Assembly: GCF_000308295.2 (NCBI RefSeq)
Contig: NZ_HG326652.1
Span: forward strand, 417,168 to 481,167
Length of the DNA: 64,000 bases
Direction of reading: 5' to 3'
Origin: Afipia birgiae 34632
Lineage (GTDB): Bacteria; Pseudomonadota; Alphaproteobacteria; Rhizobiales; Xanthobacteraceae
Positions 16,948-26,733 of the stretch are shown here, one piece after another. Each line of letters begins with the position of its first letter. Within the stretch, counting starts at the first letter, position 1. The notes under the pieces were generated by a model. That model saw nothing but the letters and a program-made list of their open reading frames with translations. It searched no databases and was not told where the DNA came from. Both the position numbers and the translations under genes were made by a program.

Positions 16948-17429
16948 TTGTCCTCTGGGCGCTCGCTCACGGCCTCGGTCTGCTGCTTGCGCCATGTCGC
17001 AAGCCGGGTTGCAAGGCCGGCATCGTTGAGCGCCAGCACGCTTGCGGCGAGCAGGGCGGCATTGATAGCGCCGGACTTTCCGATCGCCAAGGTGCCAACC
17101 GGGATTCCGGCGGGCATTTGCACAATCGAATACAGCGAATCGACGCCCGACAGCGCCTTGGATTCCACCGGAACACCGAACACCGGAAGTTCCGTCAGGG
17201 AGGCCGCCATGCCGGGCAGATGGGCCGCACCGCCGGCGCCGGCGATGATGACCTGGAACCCGGCCGCCTTGGCGCCCTTGGCGAAGTTGTAAAGTCGCTC
17301 CGGCGTGCGGTGCGCCGAGACGATCCGCGCCTCGTGCGCAACGCCGAGCGCGGTCAGGGTCACTGCGGCGTGACGCATGGTCTCCCAGTCGGACTGGCTT
17401 CCCATGATGATGGCAACGGGGGCGGTCAT
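16944..17429 (-). CDS. purE: 5-(carboxyamino)imidazole ribonucleotide mutase
   Basis: A 161-residue class I PurE that converts N5-CAIR to CAIR in de novo purine synthesis, acting just after PurK. Seen: the substrate loop [10 protein letters not shown] near residue 10, the catalytic SAHRTPERL near residue 40 and the [11 protein letters not shown] loop. Length is normal for the octameric bacterial enzyme. It is the first gene of the purE-purK pair on the minus strand. Its stop codon lies inside the twin-hairpin element. Confidence 0.95.
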   Translation of the reverse strand: MTAPVAIIMGSQSDWETMRHAAVTLTALGVAHEARIVSAHRTPERLYNFAKGAKAAGFQVIIAGAGGAAHLPGMAASLTELPVFGVPVESKALSGVDSLYSIVQMPAGIPVGTLAIGKSGAINAALLAASVLALNDAGLATRLATWRKQQTEAVSERPEDN

Positions 17430-17524
17430 TCGGAATCTTCAAAAAGAGCAGAAAAAGAGGGCGGATTATAGGGTTACGCCCCTGCGTGGCAAGCTGGTGC
17501 GAATCCGTTATCCTTTCATGGTCA

Positions 17525-18280
17525 ATGGCGGTGCCGGTCAAGCGGATTAAGGGCGGAAACGTGAAGAAAGCGCGCGGCAAAGTGGCATCACGGGGTCCGG
17601 TGGCGAAGAAGCAGCTCGGGCGCGCAGCGGGCCGAAGCAAATCCGCCGCCAAAGCCGACTCCAAGACCATCCCGGTGAAGCCGAAGCGAAAGCCCGCGTC
17701 GGCTCCCTTGGCCAAGGCAAGACGGCAGGTCTCGGCCCTGAAGGCGGAACTCGCCGCCGCCCAGGCCCGGATCGACGAATTGCAGGCCTGGGCCGACACC
17801 GATTTCCTGCTGAACATCTACAACCGTCGCGGCTTCGAGCGGGAGCTGGACCGGTCGATCGCCTACATCCGGCGTTACAAGGCGACCGGCGCGCTGATCG
17901 TGCTCGACGTCGATCGCCTCAAGCCGATTAACGACACGTTCGGTCACGCGGCCGGCGACATCGTGCTCAAGGGCGTGGTCGCGGTGCTGATGCGCCACGT
18001 CCGCTCGTCGGATGTGGTGGGACGGCTGGGCGGCGACGAATTCGGATTGCTGCTCTGGAATTTGACCGAAACCGATGCTTTGGCGAAAGCAGCCGCTCTG
18101 GAAGAGGCGATTGACCGGCTGACATTCGTTTTTAGGGGCCATTCGGTGGTGGCCGGTGCATCGACGGGCGTTGCGCTAATCGATGCAGCGGCCGATGCGG
18201 CATCTGTGATGGAAGCTGCCGATCGCGCGATGTACGCGCGAAAGGTGATGCGGCGAGGCCGCGTTCTTTCGGCGCTCTGA
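17525..18280 (+). CDS. GGDEF diguanylate cyclase with basic N-terminus
   Basis: From ATG 17525 the product has 251 residues: about 65 residues very rich in Lys, Arg and Ala, a short coiled coil (VSALKAELAAAQARIDELQAW), then a GGDEF domain. The active site is intact (LDVDRLKPIND; GGDEF at 169-173), and RSSD at 160-163 lies exactly five residues upstream, matching the RxxD product-inhibition site. It should make c-di-GMP from GTP in the cytosol; there is no membrane segment. The basic tail might contact nucleic acid or membrane lipid (inference). Alternative starts are ATG-less upstream (17486) and GTG 17561, which follows AAGGGCGG. Confidence 0.82.
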   Translation: MAVPVKRIKGGNVKKARGKVASRGPVAKKQLGRAAGRSKSAAKADSKTIPVKPKRKPASAPLAKARRQVSALKAELAAAQARIDELQAWADTDFLLNIYNRRGFERELDRSIAYIRRYKATGALIVLDVDRLKPINDTFGHAAGDIVLKGVVAVLMRHVRSSDVVGRLGGDEFGLLLWNLTETDALAKAAALEEAIDRLTFVFRGHSVVAGASTGVALIDAAADAASVMEAADRAMYARKVMRRGRVLSAL

Positions 18281-18292
18281 TGTGTCGCTATA

Positions 18293-18499
18293 TCACGCGA
18301 TAATGTCGGGCGTGATCTGGTCTTCGATGAAGGTAATCCGGTCGCGCAACTGCAGCTTGCGTTTTTTTAAACGCTGCAATCTGAGCAGGTCGGGCGCAGG
18401 CGACTGATGCAGCGCCTCGATGGCGACATCGAGATCGCGATGCTCCTGCTGCAGCTGCGCCAGTTCAAGCGCAAATTCGTTGTTGTCTTGATCTACCAT
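18293..18499 (-). CDS. YdcH family (DUF465) small helical protein
   Basis: From ATG 18499 the product has 68 residues: two amphipathic helices with the family pattern ELAQLQQEHRDLDVAIEAL and LKKRKLQLRDRITFIED. DUF465 proteins are short two-helix hairpins of unknown function, frequent in alphaproteobacteria. The frame continues upstream to 18586 but the extension does not look like the family. It is divergent from a second DUF465 gene at 18911 with a twin-hairpin element in between. Confidence 0.78.
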   Translation of the reverse strand: MVDQDNNEFALELAQLQQEHRDLDVAIEALHQSPAPDLLRLQRLKKRKLQLRDRITFIEDQITPDIIA

Positions 18500-18588
18500 A
18501 ACCGTCGTTGACTGAATCGCCCGGACTTTCAGCGAAGTGTTACTGAAAGCATCTGCATGATTGTCATTGCAGAAAATCGTTACCAACT

Positions 18589-18754
18589 CTAGTGGTCCGA
18601 TTTTAACATTCGCCTCGGTTTTCGGCGGGTATTTTTGCGAATGTTAAAATCGACGGACACTCGAAAGCATAAGCTCTGGTGGAGTTTGGGATTTGATATT
18701 CGCTTTGCGGACTCGCCGCGGGTAGGGGCGCGAATGTCAAATCCACTCCACTAG
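18589..18754. repeat. Twin-hairpin element, locus 2 (class II)
   Basis: Hairpin 18589-18661: outer CTAGTGGTCC with GGACACT (one base short), inner stem GATTTTAACATTCGC paired perfectly, 23-nt loop. Hairpin 18676-18754: outer CTGGTGGAG / CTCCACTAG with a G-T pair, TTT bulge left, inner stem GGATTTGATATTCGC with one wobble position. The spacer is 14 nt. The element lies between two divergent DUF465 genes and so occupies their shared promoter region. Confidence 0.82.
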
Positions 18755-18910
18755 CGATGGTAGCGCGGGGCGGGTTCCCTCACAATTCGTTTCCTTTATG
18801 CACGAAAATTTTGAACGGCTGTTTTGACTCCGCTGTCGACAGATGAGCTCTGTCATGTAGACTTAACCGTCCAGATCCGATCTGAGGTCCACTTACCGAG
18901 GAGACTTCTT

Positions 18911-19087
18911 ATGGCGATTCAGGCGCATCTCGTTGAACTGGAACGGAAACACGAAGTTCTGGAAAACGAATTGCACGATGCTCTCCAGCATCTTTCTACC
19001 GACGACCTCCAGATTATCGAACTGAAGCGCCGCAAGCTGGTGCTTAAGGACCAAATCGAGCGCATCAAGCTCGCAACGGTCCACTGA
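18911..19087 (+). CDS. YdcH family (DUF465) small helical protein
   Basis: A 58-residue protein beginning MAIQAHLVELERKHEVLE and ending with IIELKRRKLVLKDQIERI, a near-textbook DUF465 two-helix hairpin. GAGGAGA at 18899-18905 is a good ribosome-binding site and decides this start over the longer open frame. The partner gene at 18293 encodes a similar hairpin on the opposite strand. Function of the family is not known. Confidence 0.85.
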   Translation: MAIQAHLVELERKHEVLENELHDALQHLSTDDLQIIELKRRKLVLKDQIERIKLATVH

Positions 19088-19127
19088 ACTCCCTCGACCG
19101 TATCCTTCCGGCAGTTCAGAGCGATGT

Positions 19128-19146
19128 AACGGCAACAGTTGCCGTT
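19128..19146. terminator. Short perfect palindrome between convergent genes
   Basis: AACGGCAAC and GTTGCCGTT are separated by one base between the DUF465 gene and the convergent LhgO-like gene. No T-run follows; it could be a weak terminator or a protein site. Confidence 0.35.
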
Positions 19147-19171
19147 GCAGAGATGGCACACGTCTGGTCGC

Positions 19172-20281
19172 TTATGGATTGACTCCCGCGATGCGTGCGA
19201 CATCGTCCGCGATGGCGAGGGATGACGTGAGGCCGGGCGACTCGATGCCGAACAGGTTGACCAGTCCCGCAAGGCCATGGTCCTGCGGCCCTTGAATCAC
19301 GAAATCCTGCCGGGCGACCGCGGGGGGGACGATCTTCGGCCGGATTCCGGAATAGCTCGGCGTCAGGGCACCGTCCGGCAGCGTCGGCCAGTAACGTCGG
19401 ATCGCTGGGTAAAACCGTTCCGCCCGCGCAGGGTCCACGGCGTAGTCGAGGCTATCGACCCATTCCACGTCGGGTCCGAATTTCGCCTGGCCGCCGAGAT
19501 CGATCGTCAGATGAACGCCGAGGCCGCCGGGCTCCGGCACCGGATAGATCAGGTGCGAGAACGGCGCGCGCGTCCTGCAGCTGAAATAATTGCCCTTGGC
19601 ATAGTAGCTGGTCGGAATGCGATTGGACGGCATGCCGTCGATGGCGCGGGCGATGGCGGGCGCATTGAGTCCGGCCGAATTGATCAGCACACGGCATTGC
19701 AGCACCATCGGCGTGTCGCCGCCGATTTCGACCTGGAATCCATCCGGCACGGCTTTCGCGCGCACAAGCGGCGCGTGAAATGCCAGTGCACCGCCGGAAT
19801 CTTCGATCTCACCACGCAGCGCCAGCATATAGGCGTGACTGTCGACGATGCCGGTGGAAGGCGACAGCAGTGCGCCGACGCAGTTCAGGGCTGGTTCAAG
19901 CGCGCGCGCCTCCCTATCGGACAGCACCTGCATATCGTCGACGCCGTTGGCTTCCGCGTGCGATTTGATGGCGGCGAGCTTGTCGCGCTCATTGTCCGCC
20001 GTGGCGACGATCAGTTTGCCGCACCGGCGGTACGGGACGCCGTGGTCGTTGCAGTAGTTATAGAGAGCCTGTTTGCCGGTGACGCACAGACGCGCCATCA
20101 GGCTTCCCGCCGGATAGTAGATTCCGGCGTGAATGACTTCGCTATTGCGCGAGGACGTGCCGGTTCCGATGTCGCCGGCGGCCTCGACCACGACGACTTC
20201 AAGGCCGGCTTGCGCCAGCCGCCGCGCGGAGGCAAGGCCCACGACGCCGGCGCCAACCACAACACACTCAACCCTGTCCAT
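19172..20281 (-). CDS. FAD-dependent oxidoreductase, L-2-hydroxyglutarate oxidase-like
   Basis: A 369-residue flavoprotein of the DAO family. The N-terminus has the dinucleotide fold [17 protein letters not shown], then [16 protein letters not shown], a block typical of the LhgO/L2HGDH group, and the late segment [10 protein letters not shown]. These enzymes oxidise L-2-hydroxyglutarate to 2-oxoglutarate and pass electrons to quinone or oxygen. Length fits the shorter bacterial proteins. No export signal is present. A broader DAO-family role cannot be excluded, since substrate residues were not checked. It is alone on its strand. Confidence 0.78.
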   Translation of the reverse strand: MDRVECVVVGAGVVGLASARRLAQAGLEVVVVEAAGDIGTGTSSRNSEVIHAGIYYPAGSLMARLCVTGKQALYNYCNDHGVPYRRCGKLIVATADNERDKLAAIKSHAEANGVDDMQVLSDREARALEPALNCVGALLSPSTGIVDSHAYMLALRGEIEDSGGALAFHAPLVRAKAVPDGFQVEIGGDTPMVLQCRVLINSAGLNAPAIARAIDGMPSNRIPTSYYAKGNYFSCRTRAPFSHLIYPVPEPGGLGVHLTIDLGGQAKFGPDVEWVDSLDYAVDPARAERFYPAIRRYWPTLPDGALTPSYSGIRPKIVPPAVARQDFVIQGPQDHGLAGLVNLFGIESPGLTSSLAIADDVARIAGVNP

Positions 20282-20485
20282 CGACCGTCCGCTTTGCGGA
20301 AGAGGTTTCTTTTCTGCTCATTTCTTATCCAGTTGGCGGTGCCGCGATGCACTCTGCGTTAGGACTTGATTAAGCATAGCAGGCCAATTGCCCGCATTTA
20401 AGTCACATTGTCGGTGGCGTGCGCTTACGCGTTTACCCGATCCAAAGAGGTGCAGCCAGAGACTGCGGATGAAGAATTCCGCGGA

Positions 20486-23209
20486 ATGGTAATGACCGGC
20501 TGGCAGAAGCAAGCACGAGCTACCACAGCGAGCCGGGTGTGGGCCGCTGCGTATGTCTGCATCCCGACTTTGCTGTCGGGAAGTGCGGCTGCGCAGATCG
20601 TCGCCAATCCGGATGGCACATTCTCGGCGTCGTCGATGGATAGCGCACACACCGCCATAATATGGCAGGTGGTGATCGGCGGTTTTGTGATCGTCGCGTT
20701 TCTCACCGCGATCATCCTGTGGATATCGACTGCATTGCGGCGGGCGCGCCACGCAAATATCCGGCGCGCGGCCTTCGTCTCCAGTGCCCTCAACAGCCTC
20801 GGCACCGGTATCGTCATGATCGATGCGCGCAAACGCATTGTGTTCTGCAACGACCGCTATCTCGAAATCTACGGACTGACCCGCGCCGATCTTTCGGCTG
20901 GAATGACCGGCCGCGAACTCACCGCATTGCGCATGCAGCGCGGCATGCTGAGCGGCGACATCGACGAATACTATCGCAACGTCAAAACCGCGAGCGGCTG
21001 CATCTGCGAGCTGGCGGACGGGCGTTCCATTCTGATCAAGCACCGCGAATTGTCCAACGGCGGCATCGTCTCCACGCACGAGGATTGCACCGACCAGCGC
21101 AAGCTGTCCCGGCAGCTTGCGACCACCAAGAGCTTCCTTGAATCGGTCATCGACAACATTCCGGTCTGCGTCGCAGTCAAGAGCATTGAGGACGGCAGAT
21201 ACATTCTTGCCAATCGCGCATTTGAACAGTTCTCCGGCCTGAGCCGCGACCAGATTATCGGTAACACCGCCGAAAGAGTTTACGTGCCGGAGGCCGCGCT
21301 GGCCGTTGCGCAGGCGGATCGTGACGCGATTGCGTCGCTGACGGGGCAGACGCGGACCGAATTGCTCGTCGAGCTTGGCGGCAGCATGCGCCAGGTTGCC
21401 TGCAACCGTATGATTGCGCGCGACGAGAAGGGCAGGCCGGAATTCCTGGTGGCGCTGTTCGAGGACGTGACCGATCGGAGGTCGCTGTCGCGCGAAATCC
21501 AGAGCGCGAAGAAATTCCTTGAACTTGTCGTCGACAACATTCCTGTTTCACTGGTGGTCAAGCGGCTGAGCGATGATCAGTACGTTCTTGCCAATCGTAC
21601 CGCCGAGGCGATGCTGGGCCGGAGGCGCGAAGACGTCATCGGCTGCACCATTGAGGACATCTATAATCCCGCCGATGTAAGGCTCATCCGCAAGCGCGAC
21701 GATGACGCCGTCCGCAAGAAGGGCATCGTCACCGAAGAGCATCCGATTCAGACCGAAAGCGGATTGCGCCTGTTCCTGACCCGGCGCGTCACTGTGCTCG
21801 ATGAAGCCGGCGAACCGCAATATCTGATCAAGACCAACGAAGACATCACGGATCGCCGTGAAACCGAATCGCGCATGGCCCACATGGCCTATCACGATGC
21901 GCTGACCGAACTGCCCAACCGCGCCGCGTTCCTGCAGGCGCTGGAGCAGATGATCGACGCCTGCGAGGACACCGACGAGGAGTTCGCCGTGTTGTCGCTC
22001 GATCTCGACCGTCTGAAGGAAATCAACGATGTGTTCGGTCACGAGGTGGGCGACCAACTGCTGATCGAGTTCGCGCGCCGCCTCGAATCCGTCATCTCCG
22101 GCGGCGTCGTCGCGCGCCTCAGCGGCGACGAGTTCGGCCTGATCATCGATGGCCTGCAGCCGGATTCCGCGAAAGCGCTTGCCGCGCGGTTGATGCAGTC
22201 GATGCAGACAGAATTCATGTTCGAGGGCAGGGCGGTCCGCATCGGCCTCACCATCGGCATCTCGGTTTATCCGCGCAACGGCCGCGATGCCGAAACGCTG
22301 CTCACCAACGCCGACGCGGCGCTGTTCCGCGCCAAAACCACATCGCGCGGGTCGATCAATTTCTTCGACATGGAGCTGGACCAGCAATTGCGTGACCGGC
22401 GTGCGCTGCATCAGGACCTGTCCACCGCAATCCGGAACGGCGAATTGTCGCTGCACTACCAGCCGCAGGCCCGTGCGCGCCACAAGATGACGACGGATCA
22501 TGTTCTCGGCTTCGAGGCGCTGGCGCGGTGGACCCATCCGGTGCGCGGCTTCGTCCCGCCCAGCGATTTCATCCCGCTGGCGGAAGAAAGCGGCCTGATC
22601 GTCGAAATGGGCGAGTGGATTCTGCGCCAGGCCTGCCGCGAGGCCGCCTCATGGCCCAAGGACCTGCAGATCTCGGTCAATCTGTCGCCGGCCCAGTTCA
22701 TGCACGGCGATCTGGTCGGGCTGGTCCATTCCATCCTGCTCGAGACCGGCCTTGCGCCCGGCCGGCTGGAGCTTGAGATCACCGAGGGCGTGCTGATCGA
22801 GGATTTCGATCGCGGGCTGTCGTTGTTGCGGCGGCTGAAGTCGCTCGGCGTGCGGATCGCCATGGACGATTTCGGCAGCGGCTATTCCTCGCTGACCTAC
22901 CTGCAGGCGTTCCCGTTCGACAAGATCAAGATCGACCGGACCTTCGTGATGAATCTCGGCCGCAACACCCAGTCCGCCGCCATCATCCGCGCCATGATCG
23001 GTCTTGGCCACGGCCTCAGCATTTCCATCGTCGCCGAAGGCGTGGAAACCCAGGAGCAGCTTAGCTTCCTCGTCGACGAGGCCTGCGATCAGGTGCAGGG
23101 ATATTTCCTCGGCAAACCTGCGCCGATCGAGGCCTATGCCGAATGGATCGGACGCGCCAAGCGCCCTGTAGGCAAGGACGTCGTCAAAATTCCGCGCAAG
23201 GTCGGCTGA
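20486..23209 (+). CDS. Membrane PAS-GGDEF-EAL signalling protein
   Basis: From ATG 20486 the product has 907 residues. An N-terminal hydrophobic segment, a short periplasmic loop and a membrane helix (WQVVIGGFVIVAFLTAIIL) are followed by three PAS domains (signatures such as GIVMIDARKRIVFCNDRY and two SVIDNIPV / VVDNIPVSL repeats), a GGDEF domain and an EAL domain. The cyclase motif reads SGDEF, a variant found in active enzymes, and no RxxD inhibitory site precedes it. The EAL domain keeps FEALARW, EITEG, DDFGSGYSS and AEGVET, so phosphodiesterase activity is likely. An in-frame TTG at 20408 could lengthen it. Confidence 0.85.
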   Translation: MVMTGWQKQARATTASRVWAAAYVCIPTLLSGSAAAQIVANPDGTFSASSMDSAHTAIIWQVVIGGFVIVAFLTAIILWISTALRRARHANIRRAAFVSSALNSLGTGIVMIDARKRIVFCNDRYLEIYGLTRADLSAGMTGRELTALRMQRGMLSGDIDEYYRNVKTASGCICELADGRSILIKHRELSNGGIVSTHEDCTDQRKLSRQLATTKSFLESVIDNIPVCVAVKSIEDGRYILANRAFEQFSGLSRDQIIGNTAERVYVPEAALAVAQADRDAIASLTGQTRTELLVELGGSMRQVACNRMIARDEKGRPEFLVALFEDVTDRRSLSREIQSAKKFLELVVDNIPVSLVVKRLSDDQYVLANRTAEAMLGRRREDVIGCTIEDIYNPADVRLIRKRDDDAVRKKGIVTEEHPIQTESGLRLFLTRRVTVLDEAGEPQYLIKTNEDITDRRETESRMAHMAYHDALTELPNRAAFLQALEQMIDACEDTDEEFAVLSLDLDRLKEINDVFGHEVGDQLLIEFARRLESVISGGVVARLSGDEFGLIIDGLQPDSAKALAARLMQSMQTEFMFEGRAVRIGLTIGISVYPRNGRDAETLLTNADAALFRAKTTSRGSINFFDMELDQQLRDRRALHQDLSTAIRNGELSLHYQPQARARHKMTTDHVLGFEALARWTHPVRGFVPPSDFIPLAEESGLIVEMGEWILRQACREAASWPKDLQISVNLSPAQFMHGDLVGLVHSILLETGLAPGRLELEITEGVLIEDFDRGLSLLRRLKSLGVRIAMDDFGSGYSSLTYLQAFPFDKIKIDRTFVMNLGRNTQSAAIIRAMIGLGHGLSISIVAEGVETQEQLSFLVDEACDQVQGYFLGKPAPIEAYAEWIGRAKRPVGKDVVKIPRKVG

Positions 23210-23276
23210 CGCGCGCTGACCATCCAGAATCCGTCGGACTTGACTCGCGAGGGTGACCGTCGGAGATCATCGCGGC

Positions 23277-24722
23277 ATGGCTGATGTCGACATCGCGATC
23301 ATCGGGGGCGGTCTCAACGGCGTGTGTCTTGCGCGTGACGCTGCCGGCCGCGGTCTTCGAGTCGCCTTGTTCGAGCAGAACGACCTTGGCGGTGGCGCTG
23401 CACCGGCGGCTCCGCATCTGATGCACGGCAATTTCATCGATCTCGAACACGGCAATGTGCTGCGCGTGCGCGCCGCCTTGGCGGAGCGGGACATCGCGCT
23501 GCGGGCCGCACCGCATCTGGTGCGCCCGCTGCGCTTTGTTCTGCCGGTTCATGCCGGGGAGCGGCCGCCTGCGATGTTGCGGGCCGGCCTTTTTGTCTAC
23601 GGCTGGCTTGCCGCGCGGAGCCCGCTGCCACGTTCGGAAATTCTCGATCTGACCATCCACGAGGCCGGGCACCCGCTGATGCGCTCGCTCGGGCTGGCAT
23701 TGTCCTGGTCCGATTGCATTGTCGATGAAACGCGGCTTGTGGTTATCAACGCCGTCGACGCTGCCGCGCGCGGTGCTGCGATCCGGACCGGCGCGCGCTG
23801 CGTCTGGGCCGATCGCTCCAAGGTCTGGAAACTCACGGTGGTCAACCGCGGCCAGCGAGAAACCGTCACAGCGCGGGCGCTGGTGAACGCGAGCGGAGCG
23901 TGGACGCGGCAGGTTGCTGAAACAGTATTGCATTTGCCTGCCGTCCAAGCGAGTTTCACGAAAGTCAGCCAGATCGTCGTGAGGCGGATATTCGATCACG
24001 ACACTGTCTACGTCCTCCAGAATGACGACCGCCGGATGATCTACGCCATTCCCTATCAGCGTGATTTTACATTGATCGGCACGTCCGAACGTGGCTTCGG
24101 CGGCGATCCGGCGATGGTGTCGGCCGGCGCGGACGATCTGGCCTATCTTTGCACGGCGGCCAGCCGCTACTTCCGCGAGCGGGTGGAACCCGCCGATGTC
24201 GTGCATGCGATGGCCGGCTGCGTTGCTGAAGATCGTCGCGATGGTTTTGTGAAAATGAATCGCGGGCATCGCGAAGCGCCGCTGTTGACAGTGGTCGGCG
24301 GCACGACCACCAGCGCGCGGTTGCGCGCGGAGCGTGCGTTGGCGCAATTGACGTCGCTGTTCGCGGCGTCGCCAACGTGGACGGCGGCGGCGCCGTTGCC
24401 CGGCGGAGGCTTTTCTCACGAGAGTTTCGACGATCAGGTGGATGATGCGCGCAGGCGCTGGACGTTTCTCGGCGAACGTCACGCCGAAAGGCTGGTCGCT
24501 GCCTATGGCACGCGGATCGACCGGATTCTGGGTGCGGCAAAAAGCATGGATGATCTTGGCCCGGTATTCGGCGATGACCTCACCGGCGCGGAGGTACGCT
24601 ATTTGATGAGAGAAGAATTCGCTCGCTTCGCCGACGACATTTTGTGGCGGCGGTCCAAACTCGGCCTGACGATGTCGCGGCCGGACCGGGGGGCACTTGC
24701 AACATTCATGGCTGCGGCATGA
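23277..24722 (+). CDS. glpD: Glycerol-3-phosphate dehydrogenase (FAD), GlpD-like
   Basis: A 481-residue flavoprotein starting MADVDIAIIGGGLNGVCLAR, with APHLMHGN, SKVSQI-type mid-section and a C-terminal DAO_C domain ending near LWRRSKLGL, the GlpD signature block. It oxidises glycerol-3-phosphate to dihydroxyacetone phosphate at the inner membrane, feeding quinone. The usual SSxxxG-type FAD loop (SRSTKLIHGG in E. coli) is altered here to GGGAAPAAPHLMHGN, so some divergence in substrate is possible. The stop overlaps the ATG of the next ABC-transporter gene (ATGA), so the flavoprotein and the importer are translationally coupled. GTG 23253 is an alternative start. Confidence 0.8.
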   Translation: MADVDIAIIGGGLNGVCLARDAAGRGLRVALFEQNDLGGGAAPAAPHLMHGNFIDLEHGNVLRVRAALAERDIALRAAPHLVRPLRFVLPVHAGERPPAMLRAGLFVYGWLAARSPLPRSEILDLTIHEAGHPLMRSLGLALSWSDCIVDETRLVVINAVDAAARGAAIRTGARCVWADRSKVWKLTVVNRGQRETVTARALVNASGAWTRQVAETVLHLPAVQASFTKVSQIVVRRIFDHDTVYVLQNDDRRMIYAIPYQRDFTLIGTSERGFGGDPAMVSAGADDLAYLCTAASRYFRERVEPADVVHAMAGCVAEDRRDGFVKMNRGHREAPLLTVVGGTTTSARLRAERALAQLTSLFAASPTWTAAAPLPGGGFSHESFDDQVDDARRRWTFLGERHAERLVAAYGTRIDRILGAAKSMDDLGPVFGDDLTGAEVRYLMREEFARFADDILWRRSKLGLTMSRPDRGALATFMAAA

Positions 24723-25825
24723 TGGCGGCGACAGGTGAGAAGCCGTTGCTGCGCATAGCCTCGGTGGTGAAACGCTTCGGCGGATTCACCGCTGTTGACG
24801 ATCTGTCGCTTGATATCGCGGCCGGTGAATTCTTCGCGCTGCTGGGGCCGAGCGGCTGCGGCAAGACCACGCTGCTGCGCATGCTGGCGGGATTTGAGAC
24901 GCCCGACGAGGGCGCGATCCATCTCGACGGCAACGATATCGCACAGGTGCTGCCGCATGAGCGGCCCGTCAACATGATGTTCCAGAACTACGCGCTGTTT
25001 CCGCACCTGAGCGTCGAGGGCAATATCGCGTTCGGCCTGAAGCGCGCCGGTTTGCCGAAGGATGAGATCGCGGCGCGGGTGGCGGAGATGGTGGCGCTGG
25101 TGCGTCTTCAGGGGCTCGAGAAGCGCCGCTCCGATCAATTGTCCGGCGGCCAACGCCAGCGCGTGGCGCTGGCGCGGTCGCTGGCGCGACGCCCGCGGAT
25201 GCTGCTGCTCGACGAGCCGCTCGCAGCGCTCGACAAAAAATTGCGCGAAAGCACGCAGGCCGAATTGCTGGAGGTGCAGCGCCGTCTCGGCATGACCTTC
25301 ATCATCGTCACCCACGATCAGGAAGAGGCCATGACGGTCGCCGGCCGGATCGGGGTGATGGACAAGGGCCGCCTCGTGCAGGTTGCGCCGCCGCGCGAAC
25401 TGTATGAAGCGCCGAACTCGCGCTGGATCGCGGGCTTCGTCGGCGACATCAATCTGATCGAGGGACAGGTTGCCGCACGACAATCCGGACATTTCATGAT
25501 CGCGACCGAAAGCGCCGGTGCAATCGCGGCATCGCATATGCCGCTCTCCGCGAAGGACCATGTCTGCGTCGCCATCCGGCCGGAGAAAATCCGGCTGTCG
25601 CAACCGGCGCCGGATGCGGCTGCGTCAGTCAATGCGCTCGCGGGTCATCTCGTCTCCGCCGGTTTCCTCGGTGGCCTGTCGATGTACAGCGTGAAACTCG
25701 ACAAGGGCGCGGTGTTGCGGGTTGCGCTGCCGAACGCCACGCGCGCAACCGCTGATGGATTTGCAGTCGGGCAACGGGTGAGCGTCTCGTTTGCACCCGA
25801 TGACGTCGTGGTGCTGGACCGATGA
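24719..25825 (+). CDS. ABC transporter ATP-binding protein, PotA-like
   Basis: A 368-residue importer ATPase: Walker A GPSGCGKTT at 43-51, Q-loop in FQNYALFPH, signature LSGGQRQRV at 141, Walker B LLLDEPLAALD and switch His in VTHDQEEAM, then a C-terminal TOBE domain. This belongs to the spermidine/putrescine-iron-type (PotA) family. It energises the two permeases encoded next, each overlapping the previous gene by 1-4 nt. Despite the Pot-like sequence, the partner GlpD-like enzyme upstream suggests the substrate need not be a polyamine. Confidence 0.88.
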   Translation: MMAATGEKPLLRIASVVKRFGGFTAVDDLSLDIAAGEFFALLGPSGCGKTTLLRMLAGFETPDEGAIHLDGNDIAQVLPHERPVNMMFQNYALFPHLSVEGNIAFGLKRAGLPKDEIAARVAEMVALVRLQGLEKRRSDQLSGGQRQRVALARSLARRPRMLLLDEPLAALDKKLRESTQAELLEVQRRLGMTFIIVTHDQEEAMTVAGRIGVMDKGRLVQVAPPRELYEAPNSRWIAGFVGDINLIEGQVAARQSGHFMIATESAGAIAASHMPLSAKDHVCVAIRPEKIRLSQPAPDAAASVNALAGHLVSAGFLGGLSMYSVKLDKGAVLRVALPNATRATADGFAVGQRVSVSFAPDDVVVLDR

Positions 25826-26733
25826 GCGGGCGGCGCATTTTCACGCGCCCGGCGCGGCTGGCTGCGCTGGCGCCGTATCTGTGGATGGCGCTGTTCTTCC
25901 TGGTGCCGTTCGGCTTCGTGCTGAAGATCGCGCTGTCGCAGACCGCCATCGCCCAGCCGCCTTACGTTCCGGTGTTCGATCTCGCGGCGGGATGGGATGT
26001 GTTCAAGACGGCGCTGGGAACGTTGTCGCTCGATAATTTCAAGCTGCTGGTGTCGGACGACCTTTACGTTCTCTCGTATGTCCGCAGTCTCGCGGTCGCC
26101 GTCACATCGACGGCCATCCTTCTGCTGATCGGCTATCCGGTGGCTTACGGCATGTCGCGGCTGCCGCAGCGCTGGCAGCCGATTGCGATGATGCTGGTGG
26201 TCGTGCCGTTCTGGACCTCATTCCTGATCCGCATCTACGCCTGGATCAACGTGCTCCAGCATGACGGCCTGCTCAACAAGACGCTGTTGGCGCTCGGCAT
26301 CATCGACAAGCCGATGGTCTGGCTCTCGACCGATACGGCAATGTATCTCGGTATCGTCTATTCATATTTTCCGTTCATGATCCTGCCGCTCTATGCGACG
26401 CTGTCGAAGATGGATGATGCGCTGCTGGAAGCCGCGGCCGATCTCGGCGCGTCGCGGCTGAAAGCCTTCTGGCTGGTGACAGTCCCGCTGTCATTGCCCG
26501 GTGTCGGCGCGGGCCTGCTGCTGTGCTTCATTCCCATTGTCGGCGAATTCGTGATCCCCGATCTGCTGGCGGGTTCGGATCGCATGATGATCGGCCAGAC
26601 ATTGTGGCTGGAGTTCTTCACCAACAAGGACTGGCCGGTGGCATCGGCGATTGCGATCGTGCTGCTTGCGCTGCTGCTGGTGCCGCTGCTGGTCTATGAG
26701 AAGCTGCAGCGCCGTCATCTGGAGACGCACTGA
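25822..26733 (+). CDS. ABC transporter permease, PotB-like
   Basis: A 303-residue inner-membrane protein with six predicted helices and the EAA loop (EAAADLGASRLKAFWLVTVPL), where the ATPase docks. It begins in an ATGA overlap with the ATPase gene. It pairs with the next permease as the heterodimeric channel of a polyamine-type importer. Confidence 0.86.
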   Translation: MSGRRIFTRPARLAALAPYLWMALFFLVPFGFVLKIALSQTAIAQPPYVPVFDLAAGWDVFKTALGTLSLDNFKLLVSDDLYVLSYVRSLAVAVTSTAILLLIGYPVAYGMSRLPQRWQPIAMMLVVVPFWTSFLIRIYAWINVLQHDGLLNKTLLALGIIDKPMVWLSTDTAMYLGIVYSYFPFMILPLYATLSKMDDALLEAAADLGASRLKAFWLVTVPLSLPGVGAGLLLCFIPIVGEFVIPDLLAGSDRMMIGQTLWLEFFTNKDWPVASAIAIVLLALLLVPLLVYEKLQRRHLETH

